A stretch of DNA of 64,000 nt from the NCBI GenBank assembly GCA_921293015.1, contig OV121088.1, forward strand, positions 26,387,645 through 26,451,644. The letters are read 5' to 3'. This document shows, one piece after another, positions 46,245 through 56,240 of the stretch. The notes beneath the pieces were generated by a model that was not told the DNA's origin, did not search any database, and saw nothing but the letters and a program-made list of their open reading frames with translations. A program made the translations under genes and the position numbers. Every line of letters begins with the position of its first letter. Position 1 is the stretch's first letter. Source of the stretch: Phorcus lineatus (Eukaryota > Mollusca > Gastropoda > Trochida > Trochidae).

Positions 46245-46850
46245 TCTTTGCAGCATATGATCACCTTCGCTGACACGGAAAAAGTGAATACCCTGCGTAG
46301 ATGTCCTCATGGCCGGCCAGGCACGAGAGAGGATAGTGTGCTACGTACGTCTCCATGGTCGTCACTTTTCAACAAAGATTGTGACTGTTGGCATGAAGAA
46401 GAATCTTACAAATATGTGTAGAATAGAGAAGTTCTATGAAAGAAAGTTTTAAAAAAACAGTCAGTTTGAAAGAAAAGGGTAGGCAAAGAAACTTCTTACT
46501 AATGTAACGAGTGTAGTGTGGCTCTGTTTGCAGCACCATGTTTCATACTTTAACACACGTCACAAGATGAATTGTTTCAATGGCATTCTAGAAGTTGGTA
46601 GTGTAAGGAGGACAATGATATATGGATATACAACTTCTTTATTACACAGTGGCAATAACGATATAAGGATCTCTACCAAAATGTCGCCACTGTGTACTAA
46701 AGAAGTTGTATATACATATATCATTGTCCACCTTGCGTAACAAGATTACACTAAATCTTATATCAATTTGTAGAATAGGATTGAAGAAAGAAGCTGAAGT
46801 GTGGATGATTGTTTCTCTCCTGATCCAGTTTATATTTCCCTCAAAGTGAC
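46245..46850 (+). pseudogene. piggyBac transposase, C-terminal fragment of copy C
   Basis: HMITFADTEKVNTLRRCPHG RPG... aligns with VITFAETEKVPSLHRRPRGR in copy B. The nucleotide match continues through the zinc-finger region, interrupted by a foldback insertion (46569-46739), and beyond the stop into the 3' region (GATTGAAGAAAGAAGC). Frameshifted. Confidence 0.8.
46569..46739. mobile_element. foldback MITE inserted in piggyBac copy C
   Basis: 171 bp flanked by ACAAGAT (46562-46568 and 46740-46746). Copy B has a single ACAAGAT-like site at the corresponding place, so the insertion is demonstrated by comparison. The arms 46599-46653 and 46686-46739 are inverted (GGACAATGATATATG / CATATATCATTGTCC). 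About 30 bp precede the left arm. Confidence 0.85.
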
Positions 46851-47170
46851 TGCTAAAGACTTAATTGTAAAATTGTAAATTGTTACATCATTGTAATTAA
46901 ATAATATTTATTTTATATCGTAATAGAGACAGAGAAAGTCAATGGGAACTGTCACTGGACGTTCACTAAGAACCGCATCATGAATCTCTGCCCAATCTTT
47001 TGCAATTTATTACTTTAAATCGTTTGGCAAATCTTAATAACTTATACATCATCGAAAAGAAAAAAGAATTTGATTTAATATGAAATTTTCTTTCTGGCAA
47101 GAACAAATAAAGAAGCAGCAAATGATGCAAAAAATGTCGCAATTATGAAAATTTGTTCATAAATGGGTGA

Positions 47171-47500
47171 GGGTACCCCTCTTTTCTGGTTTATATCACC
47201 AATGCTTGTGACTGAACACTAATTCAACTAGTGCACATGTCACTCATATTTTTCATTAATGGAGTGTACTTGCATTTCAAATCACCTTTTACAAACTATA
47301 AAATTAAGTTCATCTTCTATCTGTTTTAAGTAAAATAATTGAATAATCATTAAATTGAGTATGATTTAAGTAGAAATTCTCAATTCCTTTTAAAAAATGG
47401 CGCTGTAGGCACTTACTTTTTAAGGAATTGAGAATTACTCAGACATTTACCTTTCAACTCTGAATTAAGGCAAGTCAACACGTTCAGGGCGTGATCCAAA
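47171..47500. other. junction between piggyBac copies C and D
   Basis: AT-rich, with an inverted pair TCTCAATTCCTTTTAAAAAA / TTTTTAAGGAATTGAGAATT at 47377-47397 and 47416-47436. No element ends recognised. Confidence 0.35.
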
Positions 47501-47552
47501 ACTCAACCCCCCCGAGCTTTAGGAAGTTTTCATGATCATGGTAGTGTGTATC

Positions 47553-47815
47553 TTAGTAATTATGTTTCTCATCCAAGGCACTGAAGTCATCCTCAGTGGA
47601 AGTACCAGATCTAGCAGCACCACCAGTAGCAGCTGATATGTCTTCCAATGTTCCTTGTTTCTGGATCACTATCCATGTCATTATCACTATCACTCTCATC
47701 AGGTATTTCCATATCAAAAGTTTCAACAGCATGGACATTGTCGTTAAAAGTAATTGTCGCTTGATGTTGTCAGCCCTTCAGAACTCCCTGTCCTTGGCCT
47801 CCTGTCCTTAGGTAT
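47553..47815 (-). pseudogene. piggyBac transposase, N-terminal fragment of copy D
   Basis: The minus strand shows the acidic Ser/Asp-rich N-terminus, then LEDISAATGGAARSGTSTED DFSALDEKHNY, aligning with the DILAGTGETATAGTSTEEEF region of copy B. Frameshifted; stops after about 60 residues. Confidence 0.75.
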
Positions 47816-47943
47816 ACTTCACTTCAATCAGTAATTGATTGAAAGGAACTTAAGAACAAGCAATATATAACATCAACACAAGAACTCCCATACAGAAAAA
47901 TTTAGTGTTAGCTTCATGGACATTCGATTGCCACATATTCTAG

Positions 47944-48375
47944 GTGTCAGAAACAAGTTTGCCCCGTTTCATTCATGAACTTTGTGATGACAGTGGTAGA
48001 AATCAGGGCATGTTGTTAGGACATCTTGTAAAAAGACTTTGCAAAGTCGAAAATCAAGAATTCCAATTACTGTTGGATGACTTGCCAAAGGTGCTGAAGG
48101 CACCCACAGCTGCCAACTTTGTGTCAACATTATCAACTTTGATAACATCTTCTGACTTCCTAAGCAATGACAAAACAAGTTGCGTAGATTGCCTTATACG
48201 TCAGGGAGGTTCTGATTGTTGGATATGGATTAGTAGAGTTCTGCAACTCTTGACTTCTCTTCCTAGAAATAGGTTTAACGGACATATCATCAAGGAATCA
48301 CTACTCCACCCATTTGTTCACTCAACAGAACTCATGCATTATGCATTATATTTTTTTGGAGGCAGGTTGACATGA
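47944..48375 (+). CDS. 143-codon ORF divergent from piggyBac transposase, function unknown
   Basis: Open from just after a TAG (47941-47943) to 48375; the first ATG is at about codon 23 (MLLGHLVKRLCKVENQEFQL). The protein is leucine-rich and looks helical (LLLDDLPKVLKAPTAANFVS, CLIRQGGSDCWIWISRVLQL). It lies head-to-head with the transposase fragment, and a diverged counterpart exists in copy B (27990-28270). Presence in two copies suggests it belongs to the element family. A captured host exon is the alternative. No known domain recognised. Confidence 0.5.
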   Translation: MSETSLPRFIHELCDDSGRNQGMLLGHLVKRLCKVENQEFQLLLDDLPKVLKAPTAANFVSTLSTLITSSDFLSNDKTSCVDCLIRQGGSDCWIWISRVLQLLTSLPRNRFNGHIIKESLLHPFVHSTELMHYALYFFGGRLT

Positions 48376-49179
48376 AACACGCAGCACGTTGAGAGATTTA
48401 GTTACGGTAAGTTTATGTATCGGTAATTTTCAAAGTGAGTTGTAATTCGTCAGTGTTTTGTAATACAGTAAGTAATTGTTTAATAAGAGATTGTTGTAAT
48501 AAATATATTATATATAAATATTAATAATGAAAAATACATACGTGTGTGCTGGTGTTTGTTCTTTTTTTAAAAATAATTTTGTGTCATTTACTTCTCGGTA
48601 CATGCACCTAGAGTGCGTATTTGTGTAATTAGTAAATAACGCATCTATAATGAAATGTGGCGTAAAAAATCATAACTACTGGGCCACACCATACGCAAAA
48701 AACATTAAGTACGTATTTATATGCATATCGTGCGTAGCATTCGGTTTCTAACTCAATTTAAATGTTACGGTTTTCATAACGAAATTTGGAAATTCCCATA
48801 ACTATTTATAGCACATTACCAAGAACTCATAACCGTAAGTGACCTCAGACAAAAGGATAAATTTAATTGGTTAATTCAGAATGCCCTTACGTGATTTGAG
48901 AGTAAGGATACATTTCATTGGATAATTCTGTCATAACCTCTCGCACTGCTTTTCTCGGAAATTGATAGTCGGAGTCGTGAAATTCCGAGTATTTTTCGCG
49001 GTGAAAAACAAACCAAATGACTTCATCAAATTCAAAGAATGCTAGAAAAGTAATTGATTTTTTCACGGAGCAAGGTAATATGCGTCTACTTATGAGGGGT
49101 AAATGATAAAATTCGTGCCGATAACATTTCCGATGTGACTACACTTTAGTATAACATGTGACAAATCGTGGTGTGTTAT
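48376..49179. other. AT-rich sequence, no gene seen
   Basis: No supported gene. Contains a (TA)-rich patch near 48505-48525. Confidence 0.3.
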
Positions 49180-49400
49180 TTTCCCGCTAACTTAAAAAAT
49201 GATTGATTCGCAGGGTTAATTTTTCGCGCATATCAACAAAGAAAAACTGCATGTACCGTGCAGAAAAATTACAGTGATACTAATAGTAATTACCTATCGG
49301 TTCTCCTGTAAATGTTACGTCCATGTTACGTTTTGTTGACAGTCATTGAACCGTATATCCATCGACGTGCATATCAGCGAAATATAATGAATTTACAGTA
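49180..49400. mobile_element. second copy of the TACTGTA-ended MITE (partial)
   Basis: Shares TGATTGATTCGCAGGGTTAA, TTTCGCGCATATC and CATGTACCGTGCAG with 40840-40935, and ends AATTTACAGTA. Much shorter than the copy at 40790. Confidence 0.6.
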
Positions 49401-49639
49401 CGTCTTTTATTTAATTCATTTTCATAACTAAAAGTTATGATAGAAATAACGTTAGATCAGGGAAATAAGTCTTAGCTAATGTTCAACTTAGACAGTAATT
49501 TTTCTTCGCCGAACATTAAAAATTCAAAATGGCGTCGATCGATAAGATTATTTACAAACGGATCAATTTCAAATTGATCAAACTGGATTCCCAATCGTAG
49601 TAATTTATATATTTTTAGGAATTGAATATAACAAAAAAA

Positions 49640-49915
49640 AACACTTAAATATGTTATATTAATTAAAGTCATTTTATTTCATTATTTTGACAATGTGTTG
49701 ACATCGTTGCTTCCAGTTTGAATCGTCATGGTATGTCTATAAAATTGTCAATTAAAAATGTATTTCAATAGATTATAATGTTTTCTAACTTTTAATGGTA
49801 ATATATAACAAACAGTAAAGTATGTAATAATTATTAAAGTAATTTTATTTCAATATTTTGACAATGAGTTGACATCGTGGCTTTCGGTTTGAATCTCGTC
49901 TGTTTGTCTCCTACC
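49640..49915 (+). repeat. two tandem units about 175 bp apart
   Basis: ATTTTGACAATGTGTTGACATCG at 49684 recurs as ATTTTGACAATGAGTTGACATCG at 49856, with matching upstream TTAAAGTNATTTTATTTC. No coding function. Confidence 0.6.
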
Positions 49916-50749
49916 GGCAGATCATCACTTGACCTCAGAATATTTAGGTCTCAAACATAGACCTCATAGATAAGTCAACCCCCCTCCTTGACCCCTCAAT
50001 TTCTGGTACAAAAAACTCGACTTATACGCTGTCATATACGTTATTACTTTTTACTAATAATATTTTTTCTGCGGTTGCTGTGTCTTTTTTTTCTGTGAGC
50101 ACATATGCAAAATATATATTACCCCTTTGAAGAAAATTTTATGCTCTTAACCTTGATCTCAGAAGTTGTAAAGCAAGCCACTTGGTTACAGAAATATAAA
50201 GTGCAAAATTTGCGCATTTTGGGCAATTATGGTAACTTTATTCATTTGTGCTCATTAGAGTTCTATATATGGGATCAACGAACATCAATTGTTTCTTCAT
50301 TATTGTGATGTAAAATTTGTCCAAATCCGCCAAATGGTTATGAAACAAGGCAAAAGTGAGCACAATTCACATACCCCTGCCTACAGTTTGAACGTATTAG
50401 TTATTTCAGAACCATGTGAACTCAATCATATATATGAATGAGGATCATATACAATGAAAAAGGTTGACGGTACATATTTGGACAATTACAGGTAAACACA
50501 TAGCTCATATAAATGATCAAACATTTCTTTTGCTGTTTTAGGCCGAAGGATATCAGGAACTTGGCGGAGACAAATACGCTGATGTAACAGGATGAACTGT
50601 CAACAAACGGTCATAAATATCATTATCTATTACAAATAATCTAAAATAACTTTCTTCCTTGAACAAATAAACATTTTCAAGGCAAAACAAAAGTAAACCT
50701 TATACAAATAAAACTAGAGAATAAAAGAAAATGGAATAAACTTTATTAC

Positions 50750-50794
50750 CTTTTGTTCTCTCATGATCCGGCAAGGACAGCGTATCCAGGAAAT
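50750..50794 (-). CDS. host gene, exon 3 seen (45 nt)
   Basis: Minus-strand micro-exon with acceptor TGTCTCACACTAG and donor AAAG|GTAATA. In phase 1 it reads FLDTLSLPDHERTK. It fits between 57218-57337 (out phase 1) and 43249-43410 (in phase 1). Short, so identified mainly by splice signals and phase. Confidence 0.68.
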
Positions 50795-51229
50795 CTAGTG
50801 TGAGACATAAACATATCGTATTAACTATTTTGAAAAGTTAGTTTCAGTTAAAGATACACCACACATTAGATAAAACAACAATAAAAACAGTTGCGATAGC
50901 AATTTGATGTAGCTGTTGATTGTAACAAATCAATATCCTTTGATTATGATATTGTATCGTTGTTAATGTGTCATATATTGAGGAAGAAGAAGGTTTGGAA
51001 TTGAACAAGGCTTTTATCTTGTTATGACATTAAAGTGAGTTTAAGTATTCAACTGAAAGATATTGTTTTCTGATTATCACAAGCTCCTATTTGGAAATCA
51101 CCTCTTCAAAACATCCCCTACTGGAAGTACATCCACTGTGCAGCTCCAACAGCTATCTACCCCCAAAAGGCTGATGGTTGAGACATTGCTGGTAATTCAA
51201 TCGGAGCAGATACGTGGAATGAATGATCC
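50795..51229. other. intronic sequence before the DIRS remnant
   Basis: No gene supported. 51085-51229 may be the 3' part of the adjacent DIRS element. Confidence 0.3.
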
Positions 51230-51540
51230 ACCTTCAGGAGGTATGAGTCGGGCAGTCTAATGCTGACTTGTGAAAGACAGTCAGCTCGGGATCAGAAGAC
51301 ATCGCATGGATCCCACCTACCCGTCTACTCAATGTAACCTCCACCAAGACTGCAACTGCAATGAGATGGAGTTGAGGTCCCGAAACGAGGGTCCTCAACA
51401 ACAAATCAAGAACATAAGCAAGTTTCCAAGTAGGGCTGACTGACCGCAAAGGTGGACGGATCCTGTCCACATCTGCTAAGGATATCTGGACCATAGGATG
51501 ACTACCCAGGAGGAAGTCATCCACCTTATCTGAAATGCTG
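51230..51540 (-). pseudogene. DIRS-type tyrosine recombinase fragment
   Basis: MDDFLLGSHPMVQISLADVD RIRPPLRSVSPTWKLAYVLD LLLR, then LHLIAVAVLVEVTLSRRVGG IHAMSSDPELTVF. This is the N-terminal core-binding to box I region of DIRS recombinases (HPxVxxxxxGxRRxRP..., SARRVSDIHALS with the catalytic Arg). Box II and the Tyr are missing. Confidence 0.75.
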
Positions 51541-51689
51541 AGATGGCTGTCGAGTAACCCTTGACTGTATACACGACTAAGCTTTCATTCAATCAGGATT
51601 GCGGATTGAAAAAGCTTGAGCACCGTCACTAAACCCGCAGAAAAGGGATTGAATAGCCCTCGACTACAACACCACCATGCACAACAGGC

Positions 51690-52145
51690 TCATCTATCTT
51701 CATATTGAATATTCATTGAATCCCTCCTCAAAGCCAGTATTGTTTCTGCAACTTATGCAGGAATAACTCAGTCCTGGGGGCAATTCCAGACACAAATGCC
51801 GTAGGTGTCTGATGCCAGAATGTTTTGGTCTGGTATCCTGGAGCAGAACACAGGTGTCTGATTTGTCACTCCATACGCAAACAAATCCATCTGGAACGAC
51901 CCCTACAACTGGGAGATAACCCTGAATACCTCCCAGTGAAGCATCCATTTTTTAGGAGCAAGAATGCGCTGGGACAAGGTGTCTGCTCGGATGTTATCCA
52001 CTCTCAGGAAGTACACTAGTATCACACGGATATCGTACAGATCGCACCAAAGTCTTGAGGGAAGCTGGGGACTCCGTTCTGCCCTGCTTGGCAGTGTATG
52101 TCATGGCAGTTTAATTGTCCTTTTCTAGATGTACCACCTGACTCA
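51690..52145 (-). pseudogene. DIRS RNase H fragment, same element
   Basis: In shifting minus-strand frames: AMTYTAKQGRTESPAS, VDNIRADTLSQRILAPKKWM LHWEVFRVISQL, and MDLFAYGVTNQTPVFCSRIP D. These match the RNase H end of DIRS pol (NVLADxLSR..., EWxLHxEVF, VDLFAxxxN). Same family as the fragments at 22440 and 52520. Confidence 0.72.
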
Positions 52146-52264
52146 TACCAAGTGAAACAAGCAGACAGAGTCAGCTATATCCCCCACCAAAGGGAAAGGG
52201 TAGTGAAGGATACTAGTTGTGGAACATTGAACAGTGATCATGTTGTTTTTCTACAAACAACCTT

Positions 52265-52514
52265 AAGAAATCTTATGTTACGTTTCTATGGAAACGGGTA
52301 AAAATAAAAATGCAAAGAAGTCGAAAACCCCAAAAGGCACATCTCAGCATGATGCCCGTTGCACATACCAAGTTTTGTCGAGCTAGGTCTCACCGTTTTG
52401 TAGTTGTGCTCCGGAAACATTATCGGACGGACGGACGGACGGACGAACGGACGGACGAACGGACGGAGTGAGACCATTTCAATATCCCCCACCAACTATG
52501 TTGGGCGGGGGATA
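52265..52514 (+). repeat. single repeat unit with (GGAC)n and terminal hairpin, inserted in the DIRS remnant
   Basis: Starts GTTTCTATGGAAACGGG, contains CCCCAAAAGGCACATCTCAG and GCTCCGGAAACATTATC, then (GGAC/GAAC)n at 52431-52468, and a hairpin TATCCCCC...GGCGGGGGATA at 52483-52514. It separates the RT and RNase H parts of the DIRS remnant. Confidence 0.75.
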
Positions 52515-52519
52515 AAAAG

Positions 52520-53000
52520 CGGTCACTGCCCGATGTCCCAGCACATTGATGAGGGACCACAGGGCCGAAGCTGACTCCTACCAAACCTGAGGGGGGGTGT
52601 CCGGCTGAACTGTGATTGTAGGCAGCGGAGTCACCAGCTGAAGACCCCTTGAGAGGTTGCTTTCTACTAGCCACAATTCCAGATGAGTGGAAAGCCAATC
52701 TGGAATGGCCACCGATCTTTCCAGAATCTCGGAGTTAGACCATAATCCTGCCAGAGCTTGTTGGATTTGCCTCATCCTCAAACAAGACCTCCAGATCACA
52801 TCCACTGCGCCACCATGTTCCCCAGTAAACGGAGCCTAGTCCAAGCGGAGCGAGGGGGTGACTGCAAGAACTGCAGTGTGTTCTGGATCAACATCAGCTT
52901 GGTGAACACTGTTGGTGCCGTTGAGATGCCAAAAGGTAGGGGTGAAACAGCTTACCGCGTTGTATTCGTAATGCGGTATTAATTGACAGTTTGATGCAAA
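52520..53000 (-). pseudogene. DIRS reverse transcriptase remnant
   Basis: Minus-strand frames include RMRQIQQALAGLW, PDWLSTHLELWLVESNLSRG then LQLVTPLPTITVQPD, matching the RT/RNase H junction of DIRS pol (LRMRPLQxxLxxxW..., WWLxxxNLxxGLPL...). The upstream part is decayed. It continues 51690-52145 across the inserted repeat. Confidence 0.6.
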
Positions 53001-53316
53001 GAAAATTTTACTTTGGGTTTTTGTAAATTTCATCTTTTCTCACTGTTCTCTTGTCTATTGCTGTCAAAAACACTAAAAAGTGTTATCTCAAACTCATTGT
53101 TATCTGCCAAATGTAATTTAAAACTAATCCAAAGTTCAAACATCATGCAAACATACTGACGATACCGTCTCAAGTCTGCAAGAAAAATGTCAAAAAGACA
53201 GCTTAGTAACAGTAGTATATGTCAATAAAAATAATATAAAGCATGGGCAAGATTCATCAATTAATAGCTTTAAAAACGCAAACTTATATTCAAAAAGCTT
53301 TAGTAGATACAAAAGG
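53001..53316. other. unassigned AT-rich spacer
   Basis: Nothing supported between the DIRS remnant and the tandem duplication. Confidence 0.3.
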
Positions 53317-53526
53317 GGGGTTCTGGACCACGGGAAATTTTTAATGTATTTTTAATGTATGAATTACATTAAAAACCTCTTTTTTAGACACATATAATTT
53401 TTAATGTACGAAGTACATTAAAAAATGATGGGGTTCTGGACCACGGGAAATTTTTTAATGTATTTCAAATGTATGAATTACATTAAAAACCTCCTTTTTA
53501 GACACACATATTTTTTAATGTACATC
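53317..53526. repeat. 113-bp tandem duplication with internal palindromes
   Basis: GGGGTTCTGGACCACGGGAAA occurs at 53317 and 53430. Each unit continues through ATGTATGAATTACATTAAAA and a TTTAGACACA segment. The junction has a TTTTTAATGTACGAAGTACATTAAAAA-type palindrome. Directly adjoins the Polinton integrase remnant. Confidence 0.75.
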
Positions 53527-53533
53527 TTATCTC

Positions 53534-54050
53534 TCACCGGGGATTGTGGACAGTATCCGATGGCACGATTAATAATTCTTCTTTAACAAAGCCTCGCCCT
53601 GGTCCATCTTGTAAGTAATAAAGTGTTGGTTCACCCTTTTTAGAAACATATCGACTAATTTTATATATTTTAAGAGACCATATGGGATCCGTTGCTCTAA
53701 ATCTTTGATCACCCTCGTGTTCACCCGGTTGAAATAAATATCTTACGTTAACTCTATCTGGTATTATTTTTTCATCTCTTAATAAAGGTGCAGAAGATTC
53801 AGCCACAACTGATTTCAATTTAATAGCTTTTATAGGTTTCTTATTTATAAGTCGAGTCTCTTCATTATTTATTGCCGATATAACCTCGGGCAATCTACTT
53901 ACCCATTCGGTAGACCTTGTCTTTGGATTCTTTAATGGCTTGTTTCATTAACCATGCAATTCTTCGCTTCTGCCTTAGTGACCTTTGCAGCCTTGGCGAG
54001 TTTATCTACAGCTGCTAGCTAGGCCTTTCCAATATCCCTGGAGGCTATAA
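53534..54050 (-). pseudogene. Polinton/Maverick-type integrase with catalytic core deleted
   Basis: The C-terminal part is clear: RSTEWVSRLPEVISAINNEE, VRYLFQPGEHEGDQRFRATD then PIWSLKIYKISRYVSKKGEP and GRGFVKEELLIVPSDT, the chromo/SH3-like tail of retroviral-type integrases in Polintons and related elements. Just upstream (53925-54050) a short N-terminal piece reads LAAVDKLAKAAKVTKAEAK. The DDE core that should separate them (roughly 200 residues) is absent, so this is an internally deleted pseudogene. Assignment to Polinton rests on family memory plus the adjacent DNA polymerase. Confidence 0.7.
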
Positions 54051-54099
54051 TAAATCTTTTGCATCTTCTTCGAAGAAGACATCTCTTATATAAGAAGGA

Positions 54100-54783
54100 T
54101 TATGTTCTTAAATACCCATATGCGTATGTATTTACACCATCATCGGCAATCCATCTTTTCGTATCTAATGGAGATAATGATGTCTTTTTAAGTCGCATTG
54201 CGTACATATTATGTCCTTCACTTCTCAAAGTATTCATTTCATGTTTAAAAGTCTTCTTATCGAATAATGCCTCTTTATTCTGCTTAAGGTTGGTATAATT
54301 CTTAACTACATACTTTTTAATTCCTTTAGCTTTCTTAATTTCTGCTTTAGATTTTTTAATACAATACATCTTCGGTCTTAATCCGACGTATTCAGAAATA
54401 GGAACACCCGAACATTCGTCCTTAAATTTACCTAAAACCTTCTTATTTTTTATGCTGTCCAATGGGTGGGCCTTATCAAAATCACTAGTATCGTACAAGT
54501 CAATTTTTTCTTTCATGTCTTCGTAAACATCATCGGTTTGTATCTCTAATAACAAAGAATCTGTATCGGTATATAATACTTCGCATTTATTTCCATATTG
54601 TTTCTTCATCTCATTATAATAAAAGTCATACATTAAGTGTTTCGATAAGTCTAATATACTCATACCAACGTATATTGGTTTGTTCAATTTTACTTTTGTT
54701 TTATTCATATGAACAGCGGCTAAATCGTGGTCAAAGATTCTAAATTCATTAAAAGCAGGATTAGCAATAGCCTTTCTTCATGG
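54100..54783 (-). pseudogene. protein-primed family B DNA polymerase, C-terminal fragment (Polinton/Maverick)
   Basis: Polintons replicate with a protein-primed DNA polymerase B. The frame from about 54783 gives AIANPAFNEFRIFDHDLAAV, KPIYVGMSILDLSKHLMYDF, the catalytic motif VLYTDTDSLLLE, DKAHPLDSIKNKKVLGKFKD and EYVGLRPKMYCIKKSKAEIK KAKGIKK, ending at a stop at 54100. The exonuclease domain and palm motif A are missing upstream. It ends 50 bp from the integrase remnant on the same strand, supporting one truncated element. Related animal virus groups share this polymerase, but nothing viral such as a capsid gene is visible. Confidence 0.85.
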
Positions 54784-54939
54784 TTCTTCTTCTTCACACG
54801 CTACCTGCTTTGTCGATTGATAAGTGAAGTGATTTATGTGTGGCTTGGTCACGTGGACCAATGAGCTTGCAGAAAGAAAGAATGAAAATTACCCAACTCT
54901 GTACTACACTACACATCGAACGATTGCGTAGACATAGCA

Positions 54940-55220
54940 TTACCGAAAGGGAGCACACAAAACTGGTAACACAATCTCCACCGAAAGCAAACTTGAGGTT
55001 ATGATTGAACTTGCAGCATGGTGCATGGGAACATGGACGAACGCATTTTTGAGGTGGAATGACAACAGCCCATCCCCTGCCTCTACAAATGCTATTTCTA
55101 ACCTCAGTGTCTCCATCTTAAACAATGGTACCTCCAACATCTTGTTCAAGTACTTCAGATTCAGTATGAGCCAGAAGCTTCTGTTCTTCTTGGTAATCAG
55201 GAAGTAAGTCAATTAATACT
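54940..55220 (-). pseudogene. DIRS-type reverse transcriptase fragment
   Basis: TYFLITKKNRSFWLILNLKY LNKMLEVPLFKMETLRLEIA then GLLSFHLKNAFVHVPMHHAA, matching RT blocks YSxxFLVPKKDGGxRPILDLRxLN and SIDLKDAYFHVPI. The first catalytic Asp of SIDLKDAY is His here. Downstream motifs are gone, cut off near the Polinton remnant. Confidence 0.7.
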
Positions 55221-56240
55221 CACTTTCTTCCTGGCCCTTTGGAACTACTTCTATGGACGCTTGGTCAAGCAGAGCTGCAACTTTGGTACAGAGGATTTCC
55301 GCCTTCTCAGGGGAGGATGGCACTGGGGGGCGCCTCACTCCGGTAAAAGAAGGTGGCCAAAGCTTCTGATAAGACAAGTGTCTGTACCTGTATGTCTACA
55401 GGGCCAGGAGTTTGACATTCAAAGGCTTTCATAGGAAGTGCGAATTCAGAGGACTCTAACTCCTTAAGAACACCCACCTGAGGGAAGGCAGTGGGAAATA
55501 GGGAGGTCTGTAGGATACAGCTCCGGACTCCCACCAACCTCCATCTCCTCTTCTGAACAATCGCCCATCCCCTCCGAGTCCTGAACGGATAAGTTTCCGA
55601 GAAATTGGCCAATTGGAAGACAAAGGAAGCAAGGGGATGAGGAACAGCAACCCATCAACGAACTGTCATTCCCTAGAAGGGGGCGGACCTTTGGTCGAGA
55701 AGCGGACCCAGACAATGAAGCGCCGGGACATCAGCTCTTGGGACCCCCGACCTCTTGATGTTTTCGAGATTACTCGGGGGTTCCTGTGTGATGGTGCAGG
55801 AGGGTAACCTGCTGGACAGGCCCTCCTCTCCGCCAGAACCGATGCATCACCTTGCGGAGCTCAGACATCAGCTGTCCCCCATCTCTGAATCAGAAATCTC
55901 CTTAGATGGAATTGTGGGGGGTGGGGGAGAGACACCTGTCTTCTTACAGACCCTCTGTTTAGAAGATGGGGTCAAGCCCTTGAATCCTCGCTCGCCTCCA
56001 TCATCCCCTGGAAGAGGATGGCGTCAGCCCTGTCTCTTCTTCTCCATCTCGTTCCAGAGCCCCTACAGATGGAGCAGTTACTGTCAACATGCTCCTAGAC
56101 AAGGCATGCAGCTTAGGTGCCCATCTGCTTGCAGAGTCCTGGTCCCACACTCAACACACTTCTTGAATGGCTGTAAGCCAAACGTAAAAGAAATAATTGA
56201 AGGGGGAGGGGTGGGAAAGTGTTTGTGCAAATCTAAGTAA
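55221..56240 (-). pseudogene. probable gag/leader region of the same DIRS element
   Basis: GC-richer than the surroundings. Several overlapping minus-strand open frames are Ser/Pro/Glu-rich (SEEEMEVGGSPELYPTDLPI and others, 55464-55715). Upstream of RT on the same strand, as expected for DIRS gag, but no diagnostic motif was seen. Confidence 0.4.

Larger units (their letters stand above)
43590..47170 (+). mobile_element. piggyBac-type element, copy C (copy A orientation, rearranged)
   Basis: 43640-44470 matches the transposase-proximal right arm of copy B in reverse (GCATGCCCTATGATCTGAAC, repeat units with CTTCAATTCGATAC). A transposase middle fragment follows at about 44850-44930, then a Tc1 insertion, the C-terminal transposase fragment (46245-46850) and left-arm sequence to about 47170. 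The N-terminal transposase and both termini were not found. Confidence 0.7.
47500..50345 (-). mobile_element. piggyBac-type element, copy D (partial)
   Basis: 47540-47880 matches the N-terminal transposase region of copy B, 47944-48375 its divergent segment, and 50040-50345 its right-arm repeats, all in copy B orientation. The intervening 48400-50040 includes foreign MITE sequence. The C-terminal half of the transposase and both termini are missing. Confidence 0.65.

Noticed and set aside
55613..56240. Plus-strand open frames in the GC-richer region
   Set aside because: They lie opposite the probable DIRS gag region, show no domain and overlap each other in several frames.
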